A stretch of 64,000 bases of DNA from Erpobdella octoculata (GCA_963978895.1 OZ022243.1:13285765-13349764), one strand, 5' to 3'. Counted from the stretch's first letter, positions 48,566-62,090 are shown. Translations and numbers: made by a program. The notes: a model not told the origin generated them from the sequence alone.

Positions 48566-48799
48566 ATATATATATATATCTATATATATAAAAATCTCGT
48601 GTCAGAGTGTTCGAAATTATTGAACTCCAAAACGGCTCAACCGATTTTTATGTATTTTTTTGTGTACATTTGGTAGGTCTAAGGAGAGGTCCTAGGCTAT
48701 TTAAACTATTTTTTTAAAATATTTAAAAACATCATTTTGGAAGAACATGAAGGTGCAATTATGTCCTTTTTATAGGAAAATGCAACAGATAGACAGATA

Positions 48800-48800
<1 letters not shown>
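48566..48800 (+). repeat. TA-flanked dispersed repeat
   Basis: TATATATAAAAATCTCGTGT, then CTCCAAAACGGCTCAACCGA is a motif I recall from many invertebrate genomes. The SAP-LTR element lies just to its right in a TA tract. Confidence 0.5.
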
Positions 48801-48831
<31 letters not shown>

Positions 48832-48844
48832 ATATAATATATAT

Positions 48845-51215
<2,371 letters not shown>

Positions 51216-51274
51216 ATTTAAAAAAGTTATTTTGAAAAAACAAAAGACAAACAGACAGACAAGTAGAATTACAG

Positions 51275-51281
<7 letters not shown>

Positions 51282-51338
<57 letters not shown>
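51282..51338. repeat. (TA)n microsatellite
   Basis: TA tract followed by ATGAATGTATGTATGTATG, next to the Penelope element start. Confidence 0.97.
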
Positions 51339-51339
<1 letters not shown>

Positions 51340-51424
51340 AATGAATGAATGTATGTATGTATGTATCTATATCCAAGGATTAAATGTAAACGGCCTAAGA
51401 GATTTCATTGAAATTTGGTACACT

Positions 51425-52297
51425 TATGTACCTAAAGGATATTTTGGACAAAACTGATTATCTTAATAAGCTTGATTCTATATTATCTGATAGCTCCAAG
51501 TTTAAAAAAATCACTCATGATCCTACCATCAGCATAAAAAAGAAGCCAATAAACTTATTGTGGCGCTCAATTCCTATCTGCAGGATAACCAAGTTTCCCA
51601 AATTGTTGATGACTACTCACCAGCTTATCTATATGGAAATGTAAAGCTGCATAAATCAGACTATCCTCTTCGACCTGTCATCTCTCAGTGCCCGACTCCC
51701 ACATACTCACTGGCGTAAACTATTAACCGTATAATAACTCCATATCTACCTTCTCAATACTCTCTCAAGTCAACAACTGATTTCATCGAACTTCTAGGAA
51801 CGGCAGAAGATAGCAAAGGGCTCTTGGCTTCACTTGATGTTGAGAGCCTTTTCACCAATGTTCCTGTTGCTGAAACTATTGACATAATTTTACAATACGT
51901 TTTTGAAAGTGAATTTCTACCAGCGCCGCAATTTAATAGAACCATTTTTAAGAAAATTCTTCAGCTTTGTACTACGGACACACCCTTCTTTCATCCTAAT
52001 GGTGACCTCCACCTTCAAATAGATGGTGTAGCTATGGGATCACCCCTTGGTCCAACCTTGGCTGAGTTTTACATGAGTTTTTGCTGTAGTTAAAAAACCG
52101 AAACTATACGCTAGATATGTCGACGACATATTTTTACTATGCCAGGACAAAGATGAGTCGGAAAACCTAAAATTGCAATTTGAAAAAAATTCAGTTCTGA
52201 AATTAACAAACGAGGTTAGCAACCTTCAAAGACAACTAGCATACTTGGATATACTTGTGACACATACGGAAAAGGGATTTCTATCCACAGTATATAC
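51425..52297 (+). pseudogene. Penelope-like reverse transcriptase
   Basis: It reads TDYLNKLDSILSDSSKFKKI, then PAYLYGNVKLHKSDYPLRPV, then LASLDVESLFTNVPVAETID (catalytic Asp region) and IDGVAMGSPLGPTLAEFYM. After a frameshift at about 52083 it reads ARYVDDIFLLC (the YxDD box) and LAYLDILVTH. Frame changes occur near 51530, 51710 and 52083. The first hAT cuts the frame at 52297. Confidence 0.88.
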
Positions 52298-53815
52298 TAA
52301 GCATCTGCGTCCCGATATCGTTATCTCGAATTCAATCGAGATTTCAAAACGATACGGGATCCCGTATCGCCATTGAAACGGTACAGCCTATGGAAGAAGT
52401 CTCGTATCTATATAATTAGCGATACTTAAAATTTCATTCCCGATTAAAATCCCGAAAAATATCGAGATTTTTAAAAAATATTTTCCAATAAATAACGATT
52501 GTCACAACTGTGAATATTTGCAATTGATTCATCAACATTGATTAATTAATCTACCTATTGACAGAAGTTTATAACTATTATCATCCCCACTTTAAATTCG
52601 GTTTTCCTGACAGCCTGTAGCCCCATTATTTACTATTTTTAGTCTGGGAACCGGCAGCAAAAAAGCCACGCTCCTCTTAGGCTGCTAGTCGAGCTCTGCA
52701 TACTACTGATACTACAAGCCCTACAAGGCAATCGTACTTGCTGACATCGATGACTATTATTATTAATGAGAATAATGAGTAATGTAATAGTAATGATCAT
52801 TCTATGTTTATGTTTTGGTTTAGTCTGTTTCATAAACTTATTTTTTCAAATTTGTTACATAGAATTGGAATGATTATTTTAGTGTTTCGATATCCGTAAT
52901 TGACCGTAATGTAGCTCATCTAAGATATATCTTTATAATCTCGATGATATTCTTGGCTGTGTGTGAGTATGTGTGTGCCACCTGTAGTGTGCATGACAGT
53001 GCCGTAGCCCGTATCGTATGCAGCTGGAATTCGAAACTTTCTCAGCTTCTTTCTTGCTATTGCTAACCGCATTCGCCATCGCCTATAAATAAACATGCTG
53101 GGTTTTTTTTCACTTTCTTAATTCTTGCATAGAGGCACTTTCTCGTGTTTGTCATCATTATCATGCCGCGTCACCGGGGTCAAATCTGGGAGTACTTTGA
53201 GGAAGAGACGGTCACGCAGAAATTCAATGACAAGGATGTAGAAGTAAATCTTGCCAGATGCAAAGACTGCGGGAAACAGTATCATTTTAATTTAATCTTA
53301 GTAATCTCAATCTCAGTAATCTGCAATCTATTTCTATCTCCATTGGTTTTTCCACTTTCACTATTGAATTGCCTAAAAATGTCGTTCTTTTGGTGTGCTA
53401 GAAGGTTTTCTACTTTTCAATTACTTGAAAAAATAATTTTAATTTTTTTTCATCGGCAAGTAAAATCATTTAATTAAATTGATAAACTACCGCATAATGC
53501 GCACTAAATAAAGTAAATAAATACTTACTATCGGCGGTAGTGTTTTATTTAGAATCTAAATTTAGAAAAATATATGTACCGAAACTGAACAAATTAAACT
53601 TATTTCAAGTTGTAAAAAAATTAAATTTGGTAAATTTTTATAAATTTTTTAATATTTATTAATTTTTTTCAATGAATTTCCACTTCAGTCGAGATCCCGA
53701 TATCGTATCGTATCGTTATTGTTCGAGGCGTCTCGTATCGTATCGTTTAATTCGAGGCAAATTTCAGAAATCGTATCGTATCGTTCCAAAAAAAATAACG
53801 GGACGCAGAAGCTTA
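52298..53815 (+). mobile_element. hAT with BED-finger exon, exact 8-bp TSD
   Basis: Tips TAAGCATCTGCGTCCCG and CGGGACGCAGAAGCTTA. The TSD GTATATAC lies at 52290-52297 and 53816-53823. GTATCGTATCG motifs crowd both ends. Same family as the MITE at 36399-36605. Confidence 0.93.
53163..53290 (+). CDS. BED zinc-finger exon of hAT transposase
   Basis: It starts MPRHRGQIWEYFEEETVTQK with ARCKDCGKQYH, the first half of a BED finger. A donor-like GTATCA follows the CGKQ codons. The remainder of the transposase is missing in this element. Confidence 0.6.
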
Positions 53816-54299
53816 GTATATACCAAACCCACAGATGGCGGTCATTGTCTTAGTGGTGACAGTTACTGTCCTGACAAATACAAAACCATTGTTATTTTTG
53901 GCTATCTTAACAGAGCATTTAAATATTCTCAAACATGGATTGATTTTGACACTGAAGTCAAACGAATTAAAACTCTGTTGGTTAATAATAATTATTCCAA
54001 CTCAATGGTGGATGATACTATCCGTAAATTTGTTGATAGCAAGCAAAACAATTGTACTTCTAAAAAACAGCCGCAGAAGTCCCTGATACCTTTGTTTTAT
54101 TGTGCACAGATGCATGATAATTATAGAAGAAACGAAGGCTCCATCAGGAATTTGATTTATAGCCATGTACGGGTTACTAATCCAATCTCACAACGCCTGC
54201 AGCTTCACATCTACTACTCGAACAAAAAAAAAGCATCAACTGGTTTCTACTAATAACTCTAGACAAATTATTCAATTACAGAAAACTAATGTTGTCTAC
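53816..54299 (+). pseudogene. Penelope linker domain
   Basis: Continues the RT frame after the hAT: CLSGDSYCPDKYK, RIKTLLVNNNYSNSMVDDTI, then IPLFYCAQMHDN and QLHIYYSNKKK. A frameshift falls near 54230. The Cys motif and NNNYS segment recur in the minus-strand fragment at 59.1-59.4 kb. Confidence 0.82.
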
Positions 54300-55524
54300 T
54301 AGGGATGTCACGGGTACCCGAACCCGAGTTCGGTACTACCCGGTCTTTTTCTGATACCTGAACCCGAACTCGAACCCGAAAGTGTGAAAATTTGATACCC
54401 GAACCCGAAAATGTGAAAACTTAATACCCGAACCCGAAAATTTATAAGCCTAATAAGCCTAATATCCGAACTCGGAGTTGTGTTGTGAACAAATAAATTT
54501 TTTTAAAAGCTGTGTCTTAGAGATTAATCAATTACAAGTTTTGTTGACGTAACATATTATACTAATCGCGAGCGTAGAAGTTTTGTATTATCAGCTTTGC
54601 ATAACAAATAACACAAATACGTCATTTTATTAGTGATTGTGTAAACTAAACTACTAATCCGTTTGATTATCAGGCCGGACCGAGCCGCGAACGAACTAAA
54701 ATAATTAAGCCTCCTTTGGTCGAAGAAATCGCGGATAGCCATGACTCTAAACTTTTTACTTCAGTTATAAAACCTTATATTTATTCATTCATATACTCAA
54801 AGTTTTTCTGATATAACAAAGACCCTTTATTATAAAGATAATCTTGCATAATCCTAAACTTTAACTGGCAAAGTCTATAAATGATCTATGCGCCACAGTT
54901 ATTTTATTGGCAAATGTGTAAGCTAGGACACTAATCCGCCTGATTACCCGACCGCACCGAGCCGCGAAAAAAATTAATAAATTACAATAATATAAGAGGT
55001 AAAGTATTATACTAATCGCAAGCCCTGCAAGTTTTGTATTATCACATTTGTGTAACAAATAACACAAATAGGTCATTTTATTGGTGAGTGTGTAAGCTAG
55101 ACCCCTAATCCGCCTGATTATCTGGCGGACCGAGCCACGAACGAACTAAAATAATTAAGCCTCCTTCGGCCAAAGAAATCACATTATTTGGAAAGCTAAA
55201 AAAATAACTTGTTAGAGTTTATTCAATACGTGTAATGTCCAATGGATGAATTGATCGCTCTCGTTTGTATATGTATATACACTAGGTAAATTTAAAATCA
55301 ATCCAGGAATTTGAAATCATAAGCCAGTACCCGAACCCGGTTTTTGGAAAACTACAAACCCGAACCCGAAAACCTGAGTTTCACAAACCCGAACCAGAAT
55401 CCGAAAACTCGAGTTTTACAAACCCGAACCCGAAAACTCTAGTTTCACAAACCCGAACCCGAAAACTCTAGTTTCACAAACCCGAACCCGAAAACTCCAA
55501 AAAGTACTACCCGTGACATCCCTA
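54300..55524. mobile_element. Non-autonomous hAT, exact 8-bp TSD
   Basis: Tips TAGGGATGTCACGGGTA and TACCCGTGACATCCCTA. The TSD TTGTCTAC lies at 54292-54299 and 55525-55532. Both ends contain CCCGAACCCGAA repeats. The interior has about three copies of a block around CTAATCCGCCTGATTA and GACCGAGCCGCGAACGAAC. Confidence 0.93.
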
Positions 55525-56350
55525 TTGTCTACAAATTTACGCATCCACAATCACACACAGTTCCTGAAACATACATAGGGCATACGCGTACTAGCCTCTC
55601 AAGGCGTCTAACGATGCACACCCAAGGAGGAAGTATTTGTTCACATTTTGTTACTGCTCATGGACACAAACCCAACAAAAAAACACTGAATGAAAATACC
55701 GAAATAATTGTTCAAGATACCGATCCTGTTAGATTAATAATTAAAGAAGCTTTACTGATATCTCAAGAACGACCCTCTATAAATATGCAATATAATAATT
55801 TTGACAGACGGCTCAACGGCTTACTATGCACATTCAGAATGGTGCAATAAAGAAACATTTTAGCACGTCACACCATTGTAAACCAACAAAAAAGCTACTT
55901 GATGAAAATACTACAATAAAATTTAAAGAAAACAATTTTTCACGCCTGAAGATTCGTGAGGCTCTGTTTATCAAAAAACTTGCCCACTATATTAATAAAC
56001 AGTTTGATACATTTCCATCTACCTTAAAACTTTTTGATTCTTCAATCAAGTTTGCTGCTGTCCCGTCTGCCCCTCCTGTCATTGATTCTGAGCATGCGAC
56101 TGATGGCTCAGATACGTGTTGTTACGACTGTTCCCGTCTTGATCTGCTTCCCGATGAAGATGATGAGCCATTGCTTCAGGGAAAGGTTGACAGATCTCAC
56201 ACGTTGGAGACGATTGATGGAGTTGCGGTTTCACTGGCTACCGAAGAATGTATCTGTACTGATGCGCCAGAATCGTTTGATGTTGATTCTACTCAGGATA
56301 TGTTTCAACATGTGATGTTGAACAATTATGTTCAACAATGTGACCATTAG
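55525..56350 (+). pseudogene. Penelope GIY-YIG endonuclease with tandem duplication
   Basis: After the hAT the frame gives ETYIGHTRTSLSRRLTMH, the GIY-YIG YIG and Arg motifs. The following 70-residue part appears twice: MHTQGGSICSHFVTAHGHK (55614) and MHIQNGAIKKHFSTSHHCK (55826). Each continues to an EAL...IN segment. The second copy continues to an acidic tail ending at 56350. The copies differ substantially, so an old duplication or a recombination between related elements is likely. Confidence 0.8.
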
Positions 56351-56526
56351 ATCGTATCTTGTTTATCCCCCCCTTATGTTTGACTTGTTATTTATTTTAT
56401 TATTTATTTATCTGTTATTATATTTTATTTATATTATTTATTTTTCTCCTTTTGGTTTTCGAATATTTGAGCCACATTTTCGTTTCTTTTAGTTTCCGTG
56501 CTTTTGGTTCTCCGTTGTGTTCACTT

Positions 56527-56568
56527 TGCCTTGAAAATGGAGAGTCTCTCCGAAACGTGTCGGCATTA
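56527..56568 (+). ncRNA. Degenerate hammerhead-like motif at Penelope 3' end
   Basis: Stem I UGCC (56527-56530) pairs with GGCA (56562-56565). The core UUGAAAAU is off consensus. Stem II is GGAGA-GUC-UCUCC (56539-56551). GAAACGUGUC follows with cleavage triplet GUC ending at 56561. The tiny stem III matches the minimal Penelope-type ribozymes, but core changes suggest it is inactive. Confidence 0.45.
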
Positions 56569-56689
56569 ATTGAAATAAAAATACTTCTTATTATGAATTA
56601 ATAATAATAATAATGTTTGACAATATTTAGAGTGGCGTAAATCCTAAAGGACTTCAAGGCCACTGAAGGGTTCTTTGCAGAGGCAGCCA

Positions 56690-56830
56690 TTAATAGGGGC
56701 CTACCCCTTTAGCAATGCGAGTGAACTCCTTGCTTAAGGGAGTTACGCTGGTGACGCCGGTGAGGCTTGAAATGCCGAACTAATGATCGACAGGCGAACG
56801 CTCTACCGCTCTGCCACCAGCGAATTATAA
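56690..56830 (-). repeat. tRNA-derived SINE
   Basis: On the minus strand GCTGGTGGCAGAGCGGTAGA and GCGTTCGCCTGTCGATCA form a tRNA-like head. A 40-bp core (56711-56750) shared with 31070-31109 follows. Confidence 0.65.
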
Positions 56831-56937
56831 TAGTTTATTTGAGACTGGACTCATTCCACAATTTAGAAAAGTAGAACGCATTATAAGTTGTCTCATTTAT
56901 GTTTATAAGAGTTTTTCTTCAAGCCTGTTTGCAAGAT

Positions 56938-57056
56938 ATAAATATATATATATATATATTTATCTATATATATAAAAATGAATGTTTGTACGTATGTATG
57001 TATGTATGTATGTATGTATGTATGTATGTATGTATGTATCTATGTATATATATATA
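56938..57056. repeat. (TA)n and (GTAT)n microsatellites
   Basis: TA repeats, AAAAATGAATGTTTG, then 13 or so GTAT units. The AAAAATGAATGTTTG motif recurs at 58450. Confidence 0.95.
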
Positions 57057-57241
57057 TGTTATATCCAATTTGAACTGGAGTCCACCAGCTGTGTCTCAGA
57101 GCATGTGACGGATGACGGCCGTACAGACTGCACAAATCAGGTGGGTCATGATGATGAGCTGTTAAAGACGGTCATGATAAGGAACCTAGCAAAGATGCTC
57201 AAGATGAACCATGCAAAGATGGTGACAGTGATACAGTCGGT

Positions 57242-58219
57242 TTGGACGTCAAAAACCAAACTAAAGAAGATGAGAGGAATGTTGAAAACGAAATGCAAAA
57301 CGATGAGGATGAAAGTGACGATGATTATTATAATAATGGCAATAACAACTATGGCTTTCACCCATACAGCGACGGTTCTGAAACGGAAGCCTCCATAACA
57401 GACGACGGCACCGAATATTCAGAGTCAGATTTTAGTGAAGAATCTGACTCGGATGAAGCAACCGAGGATTTAGAAACGGACGAAACTCCAATGGAAAAAT
57501 ACGTCAAAGTTAACTTGACAAAAAAAGAAGACACTGATTTGAGAGATGATGGCGGTAATTTGAAGAAAGATCCGCTGGACGATACGAAAGTTGACACCGA
57601 CGAAAGAGCCGAGTTGGAATGTGAAAAGAAAACGTTCGATTGTAGCTTGGAAGAAAACAAACATGACGACGATGAACTTCTCCAAAACAACAATAGCAAT
57701 GCAGCAAGCAAAAACTCTGGAAAAGATGAGACAAGAACAGAGAACGGTACCGAGGGTTTTAAATCAGATGAATCCACAGAGGATCCTAGATCAGATAGAC
57801 TAAGAGTCATTGTAAAATCAAATAACAGTTTGATGAAGGGATTTATTGGATTTATGGAACGACGCGTTTTCGAAAAACCTTTTGGAGAGTTTCTTGAGAA
57901 AGATCTAAAAGATGTGAAAGAAGAAGAAAAAGCAGACAATTCCGATAAACTGTGCAAAGATGTTCAGGACGAGGCATGCAAACAAGGCTGTGATGAACCG
58001 TGCAGAAATGGCGACGATGAGCCAAAGAAAGACTCTGTTGATGAGCCAAAGAAGGACTGGAAGAAACTGTGTCAAACAGTCAAGAGACTTGACCATGTTG
58101 TTTGCGAATTGCGGTCAAAGCCACGAGTAAAGATCAAGGTATTTTGGTGTTCGTGGCCGAGTCGCATTTCCCAAAAGCGACTATGCTGTTCGGGACGAAC
58201 AGAATTAAGAAGGGGGTAA
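57242..58219 (+). CDS. Acidic element protein (SAP part deleted), 325 codons
   Basis: The frame is open where copy 1 is broken. It begins MDVKNQTKEDERNVENEMQN and passes through DESDDDYY, ETPMEKYVKVNLTKKEDTDL and a region with KDVQDEACKQGCDEPCRNGD repeats. It keeps the conserved LMKGFIGFMERRVFEKPFGE. The C-terminus is basic with Cys. No enzyme motif is seen. Possibly a gag-like protein of a non-autonomous LTR element. Confidence 0.6.
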   Translation: MDVKNQTKEDERNVENEMQNDEDESDDDYYNNGNNNYGFHPYSDGSETEASITDDGTEYSESDFSEESDSDEATEDLETDETPMEKYVKVNLTKKEDTDLRDDGGNLKKDPLDDTKVDTDERAELECEKKTFDCSLEENKHDDDELLQNNNSNAASKNSGKDETRTENGTEGFKSDESTEDPRSDRLRVIVKSNNSLMKGFIGFMERRVFEKPFGEFLEKDLKDVKEEEKADNSDKLCKDVQDEACKQGCDEPCRNGDDEPKKDSVDEPKKDWKKLCQTVKRLDHVVCELRSKPRVKIKVFWCSWPSRISQKRLCCSGRTELRRG

Positions 58220-58222
58220 TAA

Positions 58223-58411
58223 TGTAAAATCGCTGTTTCTATGATAGGTTTTCCCATTGATAGACGTTAAAGGACTTGGAATAACTATTATGGACATTAT
58301 TAATAGACTAGGAGGTATAACTAGCCCTAACAAAGCTTCATTTATTATTTTCCAATAAAACTGCAAAACCATTCTATTGAGCCCGGTATACGATTTGGTG
58401 ATATCGTAACA
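58223..58411 (+). repeat. Right LTR of SAP element copy 2
   Basis: TGTAAAATCGCTG...ATCGTAACA, alignable to 50603-50782 (shared GTATAA, CTAG, AAGCTT, ATTTATTAT) but clearly diverged. It is followed by (TA)n. Confidence 0.75.
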
Positions 58412-58437
58412 ATATATATATATATATATATATACAT

Positions 58438-59042
58438 ATCTATATATATAAAAATGAATGTTTGCATGTATGTATGTATATATGCATGTATGTTATTTAT
58501 GCATTGCTACACCATTCATCCGATCGTAATGAAATTTTCACACAACCTTGAGAGTCAAGGGGAATCAAATATAGAGAAAAAAATTTGAAATCCGTCACAA
58601 AATGAGCGGAGCGGGTGAGCGAGAACTATATATACATACACACATATATATATATATATATATATATGTATACATACATATATACATACATATATATACA
58701 TACTAGCGGGGGTGCCCGGTGTTGCCCGGGGTTTTTAAAGGTTTTTCTAATGTTTGTCTCTCTCGCTCCCATTTCCTTCTCCGCTTTCCCGCTCCCGGTC
58801 GCTTTCCCGCTCCCTGTAACTTTCCCGTTCTCGGTCGCTTTCCGGGAATGGGAGAGCAAGCATGAGCGAGAACGGGAGAGCAAGCGTGAGCGGGAACGCG
58901 ACCTGGAACGGAAAGGCGACCGGGAACGGGAGAGCAAACAGGAGCAGAAAAACGACGGGAAGCTGGAAAGCGGCCGGGAACGGGAAAGCAAACGGGGAAG
59001 GAAACCTGAGCGAGAGAGACAAACATTAGAAAAACCTCTAGT
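58438..59042 (+). repeat. Purine-rich minisatellite family, copy 4, with internal inversion
   Basis: Front part TGCATTGCTACACCATTCAT and CACAAAATGAGCGGAGCG as in copy 3. A TA/CATA tract (58625-58703) follows, then ACTAGCGGGGGTGCCCGGTG. The body runs pyrimidine-rich to 58845 and switches to purine-rich from 58850, so the two halves are inverted. The open frames on both strands are compositional. Confidence 0.75.
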
Positions 59043-59104
59043 ATATATATATATATATTTATATATAATACTTTCATCAAATCTGTAATTGAGATTCATT
59101 TGAT

Positions 59105-59420
59105 TTTTTTAGAACACACGGAACTCCTGGCATACATCACGACCCTTGTCAGCGTCAGACCCACCCGAACACACAGATCTTTTCATTTTAGTCCCATAAT
59201 TGCTAATAAAACAGTCAACAAAGCTGTTAGAGTAATTGTTATTAACCAATAACTGTTTGATTCTGACTATTTCTTTATGGAAATCTGACGAGGTTTCGGA
59301 AAAACGATAGTCTCTTCTTTTATACCTGTCTGGACACTCGCAGTCACCATTCAGGCATGTTCCATCATTGTCATGGGTCTGAGGAAATTCTCGTCTCTTC
59401 TAATATTACAGAGCGAAAGC
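59105..59420 (-). pseudogene. Second Penelope-like fragment
   Basis: The minus strand reads CLNGDCECPDRYK, EIVRIKQLLVNNNYSNSFVD and FISNYGTK, the same linker domain as 53816-54299. No RT or endonuclease part adjoins it. Confidence 0.75.
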
Positions 59421-59605
59421 GCAGAAATTGATGGTGTATTCCAATAGTCTAACTGTTATAGTTTTTGTGATTATATTAGTTTATGATTCCTGTCGTAAAT
59501 ACCATGGCAAGTGGAGTGTTTAATCTTTTGTTGGTGTGCCAATCTTTGACAATTTTGGATTTTCCTGTTTGTTTACTTTTCTCGTTTTACTTTTGACCCT
59601 GACGA

Positions 59606-59990
59606 TGGCTGATAAAGTTGAAACTGTCCATAGGTCTGACAATAAAAGTTTAACGGAAAAGTTTTTGACTAATTGTAGTCTCGAAGAGCAAGTTTTATAC
59701 CGAAAGGTCGAGAATTTGGCTCGAAAAGTTGTTTCAAGTTGTGTTTCTGAGAGCATGTTTCAAAGATAAATTAATTCCACAATTTATTCGTAATTCTTGA
59801 TAATGACAATGCGACTTTGACAACCTTGTCATTCTTCCACGCGATGCATCAGAACACGTGGGTGAAGAAATGGAGGTTGCGATTACGGTAGAGTGCCAAA
59901 AACAATTGAAAAGCACTTGGACCAAACAAAAAGGTGAAAACAGAAGGTCGCCAGAAGCTAGAAAATTGTGGCAAAAACACTCTGTACATG
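59606..59990 (+). pseudogene. Protein-like remnant, unknown
   Basis: It starts MADKVETVHRSDNKSLTEKF, then LARKVVSSC, then in a shifted frame ACFKDKLIPQFIRNS. After a stop it continues EEMEVAITVECQKQL. The CFKD...LIP pattern recalls N-terminal regions of retroelement proteins. I cannot assign it further. Confidence 0.3.
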
Positions 59991-60002
59991 TAATGTAATA
60001 TA

Positions 60003-60075
60003 GATATGTAATGTAATATAGATTTATATAGCGTCTTCTTACAGCGAAAGCTGTCATAAAAACGCTTTGCGAGCG
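60003..60075. repeat. SINE/LINE-type tail
   Basis: ATAGATTTATATAGCGTCTT followed by AAACGCTTTGCGAGC resembles the 3' tails of many marine SINEs and L2-type LINEs. Confidence 0.45.
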
Positions 60076-60102
60076 GAACTAAAGTATCTATTACAATTTC
60101 AA

Positions 60103-61058
60103 TTAATTAGACGAGTTAAACAGAAAAAATTTAAGTCGTTGTTTGAAGACAGGAAGACTCAGTGTTGGGTCCCTGACACTGAGACCATGAAAGTCAGCGA
60201 TAACTGGAACATCTGCTGTGTAGAGCAGGAACAGTAACGGTCCGAGGACGCTGCCTTGAGGGACACCATAGAGACGGCAGAATTGGAAGATTGGGCACCA
60301 TTGAAGGATACCTGTCGTGTCCTGTCTGTAAGGAATGATCGTAGCCAAGTGAGGGCTGTGCCAGTAATCCCAAAAAAGATTTCCAGCTGGTCCAGGAGGA
60401 TGTCATGATCGACGGTGTCAAACACAGCTGACATATCAAGAAGACCAAGCAAAGATAATCTACCCTGATCGGCAGCTACGAGGATGTCTGAGCAAACCTT
60501 GAGAAGGGCAGTTTCCGTCGAGTGGTTGACTCGGAAGCCGGATTGTAGTGTAGGAATCAGGTTGAACTTTTCAAGGTAAGCTGTAAGCTGCTTGTACGCC
60601 ATTCTCTCCATAATCTTGGAAATGTATGTCAGTTTGGATATTGGTCTGTAGCTTTGAACGTTGTCGACGTTCAGTCCAGACTTCTTGATGATGGACGATA
60701 AAATAGCAAACTTCTGGGAGTTTTGTAGGTGACCTTCTTGAAGAGACTTGTTACACATTGTAGAGATAAATGGGAGGAGCTCAGGCAGAAATTCCTCGAG
60801 AAAGTTTGTCGGTATCGGATCAAGCGAGCATGATTTTGATGATATGACAGAGCGAACTTCGTCGACCGTCAGTTCCTGGAAAACATTGAAGTCAGAAATT
60901 ATAGGGGGAAGTTTCGTTGTCGGTGGTGACACACTAGCAGATTGACGAATAGTTTGAATCTTCTCAACGAAGTAATCCAGCAGATTCTGGGCGGTCGGAC
61001 TGCCGATAGATGACACTGTCGCTCGATCTAACCCATAACGGAAGAGAAAGAATGCCAT
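60103..61058 (-). pseudogene. L2/CR1-type LINE reverse transcriptase, deleted
   Basis: The minus strand reads SCSLDPIPTNFLEEFLPELL, SYRPISKLTYISKIMERMAY, LQSGFRVNHSTETALLKVCS and DMSAVFDTVDHDILL (RT domain). A frameshift at about 60250 leads to GVPQGSVLGPLLFLLYTADV. The frame then jumps from DFHGLSV to SLPVFKQRLKFFLF, the element's last residues, so the YADD box and much of the thumb are deleted. Confidence 0.88.
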
Positions 61059-61904
61059 AGCTTATGCAGTTGGCCCAAGTGTTCTGAAATACGAGCTAGC
61101 CAGTAGCTATTTTCATTAAAATGGATATTTCAATTGAATGAATTTTTAAAACTGGAACTTTTAATACCGTAACTTTAAAATTGATTAATCTTCAGACTCG
61201 GAAAGGAGGCTTTGAAATTTGTATTAGAAGAATTGCTCTTGATTGTGGTGTTATAATTTATATTATTTCGTGTTTTGGACATTTTTCGATTATTAAAATA
61301 ACTGTTTGTTGACGTGATAGTGTTTGACTTTGTTTTTGAATATCCTAATTGTTTTGATCGAAAGTTTCAACAGTTTCGGCTATTGCAAAGGCGACAGTCG
61401 TGACATTCTCTTTTAGGTGGCAACAGTGGGATCATCAAGGTGGGTGAGATTCGTCCTCTGTGGTGGAAATCATCGAGTTGGTGAGATTCTACCAAGTTTG
61501 AAGATCTGTCAACTTTGCCGGTATCCAGGTCAACCAGAGATTGTAGGATGTGTCCGATTAGTTGTTCGACCTGATGTTGTGGGTGATGACATTATGAACC
61601 TAGCACCCAAGGTTCGAGCATAATTCGCTGTCGTCCCAAACCTTAACGAACAAATTATTATTACTCCCTCTGTTAATAAACTAAACATAACATTGGCGCT
61701 CTTGTAGCTGCCGGACGCGTCAGTTTATGTGGCACGTTTTTATCGAATTTAACCTCGGATAATACATTTTATTATCTTTCATTTTTTTTAACTAAAGTCT
61801 TTTAAATCGATATCTAGTTTGCTTATAATAAATTGATCTAATCTTCATACTTGAAGCTATTTATGCATCAGCCATGCAAATGCTGCTTTCTGCTAATTAC
61901 TGAT
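61059..61904. other. No recognisable gene
   Basis: Separates two LINE parts. A 68-codon plus-strand frame (61417-61623, with SLKICQLCRYPGQPEIVGCV) looks protein-like but is unassigned. Confidence 0.35.
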
Positions 61905-62090
61905 TTTGATGTCACCTGTGATCAGTACTGGGTTCTGGAATGATGTCAAGTATTCTAGGAGTAAACCGAACTCTTTATGAAACATCGTGCACACTTCTTT
62001 GGAACCAGGACGATAGATCACAACGACGATGTAGGAGTTGCTCATGACTGAAGCACGTGTACAGATATATTCGAATTTTGTTTTTACTTT
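61905..62090 (-). pseudogene. LINE endonuclease fragment
   Basis: The minus strand reads NSYIVVVIYRPGSKEV, then FGLLLEYLTSFQNPVLITGD, the APE-type endonuclease signature of L2/CR1 LINEs (YRPGS and GD). It may belong to the same copy as the RT at 60.1-61.1 kb. Confidence 0.75.

Larger units (their letters stand above)
51385..56600 (+). mobile_element. Penelope-like element, split by two hATs
   Basis: Penelope-type RT, a linker domain and a GIY-YIG endonuclease occur in order, with the hATs at 52298-53815 and 54300-55524 interrupting. A hammerhead-like remnant lies at the 3' end. Several frameshifts make it inactive. Confidence 0.88.
57057..58411 (+). mobile_element. SAP-LTR element, copy 2, 5' internal deletion
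   Basis: The first 9 bases of the LTR (TGTTATATC, 57057-57065) are fused directly to internal sequence equal to 49461 onward. The deletion removes the rest of the LTR and the SAP region. The interior is otherwise better preserved than copy 1. A diverged right LTR lies at 58223-58411, preceded by a purine tract (AGAAGGGGGTAATAA). Confidence 0.82.
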
